The translations under genes were made by a program, and so were the position numbers. The notes under the pieces are model-generated. The model saw only the letters and a program-made list of their open reading frames with translations, did no database searches and had not been told where the DNA came from. Positions 7,680 to 14,619 of a stretch of 38,367 nucleotides of DNA are shown here, one piece after another. Each line of letters begins with the position of its first letter. Positions within the stretch are counted from its first letter, which is position 1. Origin of the DNA: Candidatus Bathyarchaeota archaeon BA1. GTDB lineage: Archaea; Thermoproteota; Bathyarchaeia; Bathyarchaeales; Bathyarchaeaceae. The DNA lies in the NCBI GenBank assembly GCA_001399805.1, contig LIHJ01000081.1, forward strand, positions 1-38,367, in the 5' to 3' direction.

Positions 7680-9144
7680 TGTATTCACTACTTCCTCTCC
7701 TTCTCTTAATAGCCCCATCATTCATAGGCACTTTATGTTTGTTTATGCATCCTTTTTGGTTCCTAGAACCATTTTTTAGAAAAATCGAAAAAATTATATT
7801 GCTTTTCGGTACTGGTTTAACACTGTTTTTAGCATCGTTGATGATTCCGAATATCCTCGTCGGTCATACCTTAGAGACTCCAATGCTTTCTCTTCAAGTT
7901 GATTTAACGAACATAGCAGGTGTCATAGGAGTCACCATAATTTTCTTTTTAGTGTCCATTTACAATGTTAAAGCCGAAAAGGGCGGACGTTTAAAGCCAT
8001 GCCTATACAACTTTTTCGTGTTATTCTTTCTCTTTTGCATGTTGGGGCTTCTACTTTCATACGATTTGTTTGGCATCTTCCTCTTTGTAGAACTAACCAT
8101 CGGTGTCTCAATAATTCTGGTTGCCCATGCCCCGGGCAAATTGTCACCTGAGGCAGCATTCAAATATCTGATCATCACCGCCATCAGCGCGCTCTTTGTA
8201 TTGCTAGGTGTGCTCATAGTTTTCATGTTAACACATACTTCAAACATCTTTGCCATAATGGGTAATCCAGGTCCACTAATCAAGAATTCACGGCTTCTCT
8301 TGCTGGCGGTGGCTTGCTTTATCGTGGGCATTGGAGCCGACATCGGGCTTGTCCCCTTCCACGGATGGGTGCCCGATGTATTCCCTGCTTCCACCCCAAT
8401 TATCAATGGCTTCTTCTGCGCGGAACCCATAGCCTTCATCCTCGCCCTGTATAAACTAGTTTACCCCTTCTACACCATCTATCCATCTAATATCATTTTT
8501 TATTGGTGGCAGGAGTGGGACTAGTGTCTCTAGTGTTTGGGGCTTTACTGGCGTATCAACAAACGGATTTCATGCGGATGATAGCCTATTGCAGCATAGA
8601 TGAATTCGGGCACATGGTTTTTGCATTGGGCTTATTCACGCCGCTGAGCTTCACAGCTGGGCAAATGTACGTGGTAAACGGCGCCTTAATGAAAGCGGGG
8701 GTCATCTTATGTCTGGGTTCGGTCTTGATTAGCAGCGGGACCCGGGACATGAGCCTACTGGGAGGCTTAGGGGAAAAGATGAAGAAAACTACATGGAGCT
8801 ATATCATTTGCGCCCTCTCTTTAGCTGGTGTTCCGCCTTTAAGTGGTTTCTACGCCAAATGGCTCTTCTACAACGCCACCTACTACTTCCTATTAACCCA
8901 AGCAGGGGTTTTTACATCAGTTTTAGCCATAATACTACTTTTATGCATATCCATCATACCATTCGTATTCTTGATACGCGCCTTTCATCGAATCTTCCTC
9001 GGTCGACCAACTGAAAACTTAAAAAACATTAGCGAGGTCCCCTTAGCTATGTGGCTTCCAACGCTGATTCTGGCAGGCGCCGCCATTCTACTAGGTCTTC
9101 GACCCGATTTCCTCCTCAGCTTAATTAAACCGCTAATAGCGTAA
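7679..9144 (+). CDS. HyfF/NuoM-N-like antiporter subunit, interrupted by a -1 frameshift
   Basis: Two overlapping frames (7679-8524 and 8503-9144) join into one protein of about 488 residues of the proton-conducting NuoM/NuoN/HyfF family. Part one holds LFGIFLFVELTIGVSIILVAH and DIGLVPFHGWVPD with ASTPIINGF. Part two continues with VAGVGLVSLVFGALLAYQQ, DFMRMIAYCS and GVPPLSGFYAKW. The break is at a run of six T (8496-8501): one more T restores a smooth sequence (...IIF-LLVAGVG...). It may be a real deletion, a sequencing error, or a slippage site. The ATG at 7679 is preferred over 7661 because it overlaps the hyfE stop and follows GGAGGT. Confidence 0.82.
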
Positions 9145-9248
9145 CTGTTCACTAAGCCCACGCTAACAAGGGAAATAAGTGGCGAGGCTTATATACTGCC
9201 TTTTTAATGTATTCATACGATACCGAGGTTAAAAGGTGTAGTATAAAA

Positions 9249-9488
9249 ATGCCGAAAGGCGTTGAAGAGAGGCTAGCTGGGCTTGAAAGGAAGGTAACCA
9301 GCCTCAAGGGGGAGGTGACTAGCCTCAAGGAAGAGGTGGCTGGACTCAGAGAGAAGGTGGCTGGACTCGAAGGCGTGATTTCAGAGATGGGTAAGCGCAT
9401 TAATGATTTAAGGCACACCTTGACTGTGTATTCTACAATAACGTGGGCAATACTCGCCGCCATCCTAGCCCGCCTCTTAATCTCATAA
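9249..9488 (+). CDS. Coiled-coil, tail-anchored small membrane protein
   Basis: The 79-residue product has near-perfect heptad repeats. LERKVTSLKGEVTSLKEEV and LREKVAGLEGVISEMG cover residues 9-50, with a seven-residue repeat of the type (L/V)xxLxxx also visible in the DNA. A C-terminal anchor follows (WAILAAILARLLI). A longer start at 9207 is possible, but the TATA-like TTATATA at about 9188-9194 would put the transcript start near or past it. It lies 104 bases after hyfF on the same strand, so read-through from the hydrogenase operon is possible. Same architecture as 2227-2526 and 4519-4812. Confidence 0.65.
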   Translation: MPKGVEERLAGLERKVTSLKGEVTSLKEEVAGLREKVAGLEGVISEMGKRINDLRHTLTVYSTITWAILAAILARLLIS

Positions 9489-9610
9489 TATTTTTCGAAT
9501 AAGCTAACCGAAAAGCGCGCGATGACACAAACAATTGGACTTAACTTATTTCGGTCAGTAAAACTTTAAAGGCCATGTTTCTTATGTGATTGCAAACTGA
9601 AAGTGGGCAG

Positions 9611-9937
9611 ATGGCAATGTGGGAGTATGTTATCGGCGGGGCCACGGTGTTCGGAGCAATCGTAGGCTTGTTCTCCATCTATAACGGCAGAGCCACCAGG
9701 AGATATGTCGGGGATTTAATTAAGGAGGAGGCTAGGCTGACCCGGGAGCTAATGGAGCGGCACGATAACACGACCCAAAAATTAATGGAGCGGTACGAAA
9801 AGTTAATGGAACGACACGATAACATGACCCAAAAATTAATGGAACAGCATGGAAGGATTCTGGAGAGGCTATCTGAGCAGCACAACACTATAATTAAGCA
9901 GCAGAGCACAATAGTCGACGTCCTAAAAAGAACCTAG
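9611..9937 (+). CDS. Membrane-anchored coiled-coil protein with internal tandem repeat
   Basis: The 108 residues put one membrane span at the N-terminus (about residues 4-23, WEYVIGGATVFGAIVGLFSI), followed by a long charged helix. The helix contains a repeated unit, LMERHDNTTQKLMERYEK then LMERHDNMTQKLMEQ. The polarity is reversed compared with the tail-anchored neighbours. A TTG at 9590 would add seven residues. The DNA of the two repeat units is nearly identical, so the duplication is recent. A TATA-like TTTAAAG lies near 9563. Unknown function. Confidence 0.6.
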   Translation: MAMWEYVIGGATVFGAIVGLFSIYNGRATRRYVGDLIKEEARLTRELMERHDNTTQKLMERYEKLMERHDNMTQKLMEQHGRILERLSEQHNTIIKQQSTIVDVLKRT

Positions 9938-9962
9938 CCATCACGCGGTATCATTTCACATA

Positions 9963-10469
9963 CTAGCCTTCTTCACACCTATGGAAGAGCCATTCCTTTT
10001 CCCTGATTTTCAATCCGAGATCCACACTTAATTGCTCAATAAACCGCTGTAGGGCATAGCCGCTTTCGCTAATGAGCTTGACCATTTGATACTCAACCAT
10101 GTAAATGGGATAGCGTTCTTCCTCACTGATCTCTACAATGTCTCTTTTTCGGGTAATATCGCCTAAAAAGTGGACCTTAATTTTGGCATCCAGATAGCTC
10201 CCCTCATAAAATTCCAGAGAGGAATATTTCCTTTCGATCTCCTCTGAAACAATCGGACCCCCTATCTCTTCTTTAAGGAGAATCCTTTCTCTACGGGTCG
10301 GAATTTTTTCCCATAATCTAGAAACCTCATGAGTCTTCTCTTCGATTTTTTTAAATCCATACTTTTCAACCAAAAATTCCTCTAACGACGGAAACCCCAT
10401 GTGTTCATACACCACATCTTTCAACACCAAAACGACAATTTCGCGCGGCGCTAACAAAATATTCCCCAT
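9963..10469 (-). CDS. Unrecognised 168-residue soluble protein
   Basis: A full-length-looking frame from ATG 10469, with mixed alpha/beta character and many charged residues. It has no membrane segment, no cysteine pair and only one Cys, near the C-terminus (HRCEEG). Blocks such as LEEFLVEKYGFKKIEEKTHE, EFYEGSYLDAKIKVHFLGDI and YMVEYQMVKLISESG look like a folded conserved protein, but I do not recognise a family. It ends convergently against the 9611-9937 gene. An A/T-rich segment (10495-10510) upstream could be its promoter and overlaps the tail of a ferredoxin remnant. Confidence 0.6.
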   Translation of the reverse strand: MGNILLAPREIVVLVLKDVVYEHMGFPSLEEFLVEKYGFKKIEEKTHEVSRLWEKIPTRRERILLKEEIGGPIVSEEIERKYSSLEFYEGSYLDAKIKVHFLGDITRKRDIVEISEEERYPIYMVEYQMVKLISESGYALQRFIEQLSVDLGLKIREKEWLFHRCEEG

Positions 10470-10494
10470 CGAGAATGTAATTGTTTACCTACTT

Positions 10495-10593
10495 CTAATA
10501 AACCTTATTGAACAAACAACCCTCCTTCTCATGGACCACTAATTCAAAATCCGGAGTGAGGCTAACAGCATCTTTTGGGCAAGTTTCCACCAT
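10495..10593 (-). pseudogene. C-terminal remnant of a hydrogenase-type ferredoxin subunit (HyfH/EchF-like)
   Basis: A 32-codon frame begins MVETCPKDAVSLTPDFELV and ends at TAG 10495. It aligns with the last part of 2[4Fe-4S] subunits such as EchF, HycF and NuoI, including the final cysteine and proline (ETCPKDA). The intact copy at 11359-11676 ends VEICVKNAIKHSSDFEIVR. The preceding three cysteines of the second cluster and all of the first cluster are missing. It is therefore a broken second copy, lying on the far side of the LAGLIDADG gene from the intact one. Confidence 0.5.
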
Positions 10594-10714
10594 GTTGGAT
10601 CGTCTGTCTAGAATGGATGGGAAAAGCATAAAAAAGCCATAGATAGAGTCTTGTCACGTCAGGTTCAAATCGCAACCATGAAAACGGATATTGGCCATGT
10701 AGGAGGTTGATGCT

Positions 10715-11306
10715 ATGTTGTCGGCAAAAGAATGGAAGCGCCTAAAAGCAGTGATGCCTCAGACAGTATTTGAAGGAGTGAATCCCCTAGAACTGGAAGG
10801 GGTTGTTAAACCAGAAGTCATTATGATCCCTGAGCTTGAGAATCGTGAAAATGCTAGATGGTTAGCACTACTGGTGGATACCGAAGGTGCGATTGGGTAC
10901 GCAGAGGGTACGCAGAACAAAGCGAAGAGACCGCATGAATGAGAGATACCTCTATGAGTACATATACAGAGTACCATATGTAACTGTGAACATGGATGAG
11001 TTGGAGTCGAGGGAGATCATTAATGAGAGCGCCAGGCTGGTGGGAGCACGCGCAGTTACAGGAACACACCCGGTTACCGGAAAGAAGATGCGCGGATTCA
11101 CCACCTTAGTGGGTAGAGCACTTTCAACTATACGCCATATGAAACCTCACATGGTTAAGTTTCGGCGGTTGGCAAACCTATGCTTGACACTCTTCAAACA
11201 CCACACCTTCATCTCTATGGAGAGATTCGACAGAGTAATTGAAATGCTGTTTGGCAGATACGTGACAGCAAAAAGAGGCAAACCCTATACTCCTAAAAAT
11301 GACTGA
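10715..11306 (+). pseudogene. LAGLIDADG homing endonuclease-like gene with a frameshift
   Basis: The first frame (10715-10942, good AGGAGG ribosome binding site) carries WLALLVDTEGAIGYAEG, a LAGLIDADG helix in which the acidic residue of the active site is kept (DTEG). The frame breaks around 10925-10942 and continues in another (to 11306) with RYLYEYIYRVPYVTVNMDE, RALSTIRHMKPHMVKFRRL and FDRVIEMLF, as in the second half of LAGLIDADG domains. One extra base accounts for the shift. No exons or intein motifs flank it, so it is a free-standing endonuclease gene, probably inactive. It lies between an intact and a truncated copy of a hydrogenase ferredoxin gene. Confidence 0.7.
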
Positions 11307-11358
11307 AACAGAGTTCCGAGGATTTCCGAGACACGCTGAGGAACTGACAGACCGATAC

Positions 11359-11676
11359 CTAACCTAAACGAACTATTTCAAAATCTGAACTATGCTTAAT
11401 GGCATTTTTCACGCAAATCTCCACACATTGACCACAAAATATACACCTATCAACGTTAAAGACCACTTTCCTCTCTTCAGTCGTGATGATCGCTCCAGCA
11501 GGACAAGTTTTAGTACATAAAAGGCAACCGATACAAGCTTCTCGATCATAAACCATCTTACCCCGATACCGCTCCGGAACCGGTACCATCTCCCCTGGCT
11601 CAGTGAGATACCGGACCGTAACCGGCCTACCGAACAACGACCGCAACGCATCACGGAGCATATGCCCGATTTTCAA
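11359..11676 (-). CDS. 2[4Fe-4S] ferredoxin subunit of the hydrogenase (HyfH/EchF-type)
   Basis: The 105-residue protein starts at TTG 11676, chosen because GGAGG sits seven bases ahead and just after the stop of the preceding gene. Cluster one is C48-x2-C51-x2-C54-x3-C58 (ACIGCLLCTKTCPA). Cluster two is C78-x2-C81-x2-C84-x3-C88 (RCIFCGQCVEIC). It carries electrons from reduced ferredoxin to the small subunit. The second cluster ends CVKN instead of the usual CPxx. It is the last gene of the four-gene minus-strand operon. Confidence 0.88.
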   Translation of the reverse strand: MKIGHMLRDALRSLFGRPVTVRYLTEPGEMVPVPERYRGKMVYDREACIGCLLCTKTCPAGAIITTEERKVVFNVDRCIFCGQCVEICVKNAIKHSSDFEIVRLG

Positions 11677-11687
11677 ATAGCATCCTC

Positions 11688-12650
11688 CTACATTCCCACG
11701 AGGAAAAATGCCACTGATAGTATAGCTAGAACTAACGGGATTAACCAGTAAAACTTGAAAGCTTGCCCTATCTTTAAACGAGCGAAGATGGTGCGAGGAA
11801 CGGTTACTGTGCATATCATAACAATTAAGGCAACCAGTAAACATACACCAAGAGATGCCCATACTTCTGATGAAATAGGACTACCCAAGAGCGCTGGCAC
11901 AAAGAAAAAGAGCGTTGATGCGAGAAAAATTAACGCAAAGGTTAAAGCGCTCTTAGCCAGCTTCATTAAAGCTAGGTATGGTCCACCGTATTCAATGAAC
12001 GGACCGTGAATAACCTCGGTTTTAGCCTCAGGGATGTCAAATGGTACGACGCCTGCTCCTGCTGGTATGCATAACAGAAATGTAGCCGCAGCAAATGCCA
12101 TGCTGGGGTAAGTGAAGGCAAAACAGGATTTCATTTCAACCTGAGCAAGAATAATGGTATAACATGTGAGAGAAAACCCAGACTTTAATGAAATTAAAAT
12201 AATTGACGTGAGCAGTGGCACCTCATAAGCAATGACCATGGTCATCATTCGTGAAAATCCGATTGCCCCATAGGGGTTCCCTGAGGAGGAACCACCAACC
12301 ATCATCATTAAGGAAGGCATAGCCAATAAATATAAAATTAGGATTAAGTCGCCGATGATACTCGTCTGAATAACTACGGTAATTAACGGTATTGCCGCGC
12401 CGAGAATCGAACAAACTGCGGCGATAAAGGTAATTGTGGTGAAAATCCCCGACGCAGCGGTCATCGGGACGATTCTCTCCTTATTAAACAACTTAACAAA
12501 GTCGTAAAATGGTTGTATGATTGGGGGGCCTATCCTCTTTTGCATTCGTGCATGAAGTTTCCGATCGATCCCCTCAAAAAGAAGACTAAAGAAGAATATC
12601 ATGGGAAACGAAAATGCCACTAATAGCGCCGCTGATATGTCAATCACCAT
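11688..12650 (-). CDS. Hydrogenase membrane anchor, NuoH/HyfC/EchB-like
   Basis: A 320-residue protein with about eight membrane helices. Near residue 30 it has FEGIDRKLHARMQKRIGPP, the NuoH-family loop that contacts the hydrophilic arm, followed by QPFYDFVKLFNKE. The stretch VPFDIPEAKTEVIHGPFIEY near residues 205-225 is the conserved acidic loop at the quinone-cavity equivalent. In group 4 hydrogenases this subunit links the catalytic module to the ion-pumping subunits. ATG 12650 is preferred (GGAGG five bases ahead, overlapping the upstream stop); ATG 12662 is an alternative. Confidence 0.9.
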   Translation of the reverse strand: MVIDISAALLVAFSFPMIFFFSLLFEGIDRKLHARMQKRIGPPIIQPFYDFVKLFNKERIVPMTAASGIFTTITFIAAVCSILGAAIPLITVVIQTSIIGDLILILYLLAMPSLMMMVGGSSSGNPYGAIGFSRMMTMVIAYEVPLLTSIILISLKSGFSLTCYTIILAQVEMKSCFAFTYPSMAFAAATFLLCIPAGAGVVPFDIPEAKTEVIHGPFIEYGGPYLALMKLAKSALTFALIFLASTLFFFVPALLGSPISSEVWASLGVCLLVALIVMICTVTVPRTIFARLKIGQAFKFYWLIPLVLAILSVAFFLVGM

Positions 12651-13846
12651 TTCCTCCTCCATAAACCTTTGGAATCAACTATTCTGATCTCCTCTCTATC
12701 TTGATCGACGATCGTTATTCTGTCGGTGCAACTAATACAGGGGTCAATGGAAGCAACCACTACTGGTATGTCAGCAATCTCACCCCCAACCAACATAGGT
12801 CTTATACTCATGATATTAGCGAGGGTGGGAGTTCGCACCTTCAACCGCCTCAAGCCCTCTTTGCCATCCGTTTTCACAAAGTGGATGAGCTCACCACGAG
12901 GAGCCTCCACCCTCGAAACCGCCTCTCCCTCCGGAATCCTCCTCATTAACCTAAGAACACTTTCCTTTGGAGCAGCTGTGCCATTTGGTAATCGATCTAA
13001 GATCGTTAGAATCAGATTGATTGCCTCAAATAACTCAAAGATTCGGACCTCCGTCCTTGCATAGGCATCGCTCTCAGATCTCACAACCATCGAAAAATAG
13101 TCTCTCAGATCGCCATAGGATGCGTAAGGATCATCTTTACGAATATCCATTTTCACTCCCGATCCGCGAGCAGTGGGGCCTACAATACATAATTCTTTAG
13201 CAACGTCGTGGCTTAGCAGTCCCACTTTACAAAGCCTTTTTTCCACCGATTTATCCTGGAACACATCATGAAGATATTGAACGGCCTTTTTAATTTCCTT
13301 CATAGAAACAGAAACTTTCTCTTTTAAGCTGGAATTTATATCCCAGCGCACTCCTACAAAGGTGTTCATAGAGTGATGAACCCGATTGCCCGTGATTTCC
13401 TCAAATAAATCCATAATCTTTTCTCTTATGCGCCATGTAAACATGAAGAGGGTATCAAATCCAATTTCATAAGCCACGACTCCAAGCCATAATAGGTGAC
13501 TATGGATGCGCTCCAACTCAGCTATCAACGTCCTAAGGTATAACGCTCGATCCGAAGGTTGTATCCCTCCGATCTCTTCAATTGCTTGAGTGAAACAGGT
13601 GGTGTGGCTGTGGGAGCAGATTCCACAAATGCGTTCTATTAAATATAAGGCTTGAATTAGGTTTCTGGTCTCCGCTAATGCCTCTATTCCTCTATGAGCG
13701 TAACCTAAACGCACATCAACATCCAAGATTTCCTCTCTTCGAACCACCACTTTGAAATGAATAGGCTCCTTAAGTGCTGGGTGCACTGGTCCAACTGGAA
13801 TGAGCAATCGAGTGTAGTCATACTCAACCTTTTTCTCTTCAGCCAT
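12644..13846 (-). CDS. [NiFe] hydrogenase large subunit, group 4 (HyfG/EchE-type)
   Basis: The 400-residue protein carries both nickel-iron ligand pairs: C74-x2-C77 in ERICGICSHSH and C370-x2-C373 in DPCISCTDR. It ends about 27 residues after the last Cys, as in group 4 enzymes that need no long C-terminal cleavage. NuoD proteins lack these cysteines, so this is a true hydrogenase catalytic subunit. It should form H2 from protons using ferredoxin electrons. Its start at ATG 13846 (AGGTGA upstream) is chosen over a GTG at 13858. The gene overlaps its neighbours by a few bases, indicating one operon. No maturation genes (hyp) are in the window. Confidence 0.93.
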   Translation of the reverse strand: MAEEKKVEYDYTRLLIPVGPVHPALKEPIHFKVVVRREEILDVDVRLGYAHRGIEALAETRNLIQALYLIERICGICSHSHTTCFTQAIEEIGGIQPSDRALYLRTLIAELERIHSHLLWLGVVAYEIGFDTLFMFTWRIREKIMDLFEEITGNRVHHSMNTFVGVRWDINSSLKEKVSVSMKEIKKAVQYLHDVFQDKSVEKRLCKVGLLSHDVAKELCIVGPTARGSGVKMDIRKDDPYASYGDLRDYFSMVVRSESDAYARTEVRIFELFEAINLILTILDRLPNGTAAPKESVLRLMRRIPEGEAVSRVEAPRGELIHFVKTDGKEGLRRLKVRTPTLANIMSIRPMLVGGEIADIPVVVASIDPCISCTDRITIVDQDREEIRIVDSKGLWRRKW

Positions 13847-13854
13847 CTGAATTC

Positions 13855-14277
13855 TCACCTAAACTTCCTACTTATCGCCATCACGATCCCCTTAACAATT
13901 GCCTCAGGCCTGGGAGGACACCCCACCACGTAGGCATCTACCGGAATGATTCCGTCTACTGGTCCCTCCATCACGTAACTTCCAACAAAGGGAACGCCAG
14001 AAGTTGCACAAGACCCTACAGCAACTACGGCTTTCGGTTCCGGTGCTTGCTCATACACCCTAATAACGCGGGAAATCATTTGACGGGTAACTGGACCTGT
14101 CACCAAAAGGACATCTGCATGCCGCGGTGAGCCAACGAGTACGCATCCTAGACGTTCAGCATCATAGCGGGGGGTTAAGGCTGCTACTATTTCAATGTCG
14201 CACCCGTTGCATGATCCAGTGTTTACATGAAATAGCCAAGGAGACTTTATTCTGCTTCTTGAAACGATTCCCGGCAT
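13855..14277 (-). CDS. [NiFe] hydrogenase small subunit, group 4 (HyfI/EchC/NuoB-type)
   Basis: The 140-residue protein starts with NTGSCNGCDIE (C23 and C26), then GSCATSG (C90) and VVGCPPRPE (C120). These are the four ligands of the single proximal [4Fe-4S] cluster. The GSCNGCD form separates group 4 hydrogenases from NuoB, which has adjacent cysteines. It hands electrons to the [NiFe] site. First gene of the minus-strand operon. Confidence 0.92.
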   Translation of the reverse strand: MPGIVSRSRIKSPWLFHVNTGSCNGCDIEIVAALTPRYDAERLGCVLVGSPRHADVLLVTGPVTRQMISRVIRVYEQAPEPKAVVAVGSCATSGVPFVGSYVMEGPVDGIIPVDAYVVGCPPRPEAIVKGIVMAISRKFR

Positions 14278-14291
14278 CGGGCATCCCTTAT

Positions 14292-14326
14292 TAGAGTGTG
14301 TAATGCATGCTCAGACTTATATACAA
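14292..14326 (-). promoter_or_regulatory. Promoter of the hydrogenase catalytic operon
   Basis: On the minus strand GTATATAAGT (14324-14315) is a strong archaeal TATA box, giving a transcript start near 14290-14295 and a leader of about 15 bases before the ATG at 14277. Confidence 0.6.
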
Positions 14327-14574
14327 TGCCAGTTTTAAGTCTCGATTTTGCCATTGATTTCGCCACCAAAATTGTCGAACTAACACTTGATAAAATAGAA
14401 GCCTTTTTGAAATGGACCCTTTTTGTTAATTTTGCCAGAAAAAATGCTTTCATCAAGAAACGTCCATATTAGCCATGAGTTGGCTAAAGAGGTCAGGGTA
14501 CTTTTCTCACATAGCAGCCTCCGCGCATACATAATTTAAATAAGATTACTTCTCAACCATATTTCACACTCCTT

Positions 14575-14600
14575 AAACTTTTATATCGATTTCGATAAAA
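14575..14600 (+). promoter_or_regulatory. Promoter of the antiporter gene with an overlapping palindrome
   Basis: CTTTTATAT (14578-14586) is a TATA-like box. It is overlapped by a perfect inverted repeat TATCGA-TT-TCGATA at 14584-14597, placed where a bound protein would block TBP/TFB. The start is TTG 14620. Operator function is inferred from position only. Confidence 0.45.
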
Positions 14601-14619
14601 AAGGGTTTGAGGGCTAGCC

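Noticed and set aside
7960..8439. Long minus-strand frame of 159 codons
   Set aside because: Lies wholly inside the hyfF antiporter gene, whose codons match a known family; it is an antisense shadow.
9249..9400. Seven-codon DNA repeats as a CRISPR or satellite
   Set aside because: The periodicity follows heptads of a coiled-coil protein in a clear reading frame; no spacers or direct repeats of CRISPR size occur in the window.
10668..10690. T-arm-like GGTTCAAATC, possible tRNA
   Set aside because: The flanking bases do not pair as a T stem and no acceptor or anticodon arm is nearby.
11359..11862. Longer version of the hydrogenase ferredoxin starting at 11862
   Set aside because: It would overlap the NuoH-like gene by 175 bases; TTG 11676 with GGAGG ahead and the right family length is better.
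809..14277. Complex I or F420H2 dehydrogenase instead of hydrogenase
   Set aside because: The large subunit keeps both Ni-Fe CxxC pairs and the small subunit has the GSCNGCD form, neither seen in NuoD/NuoB or FpoD/FpoB.
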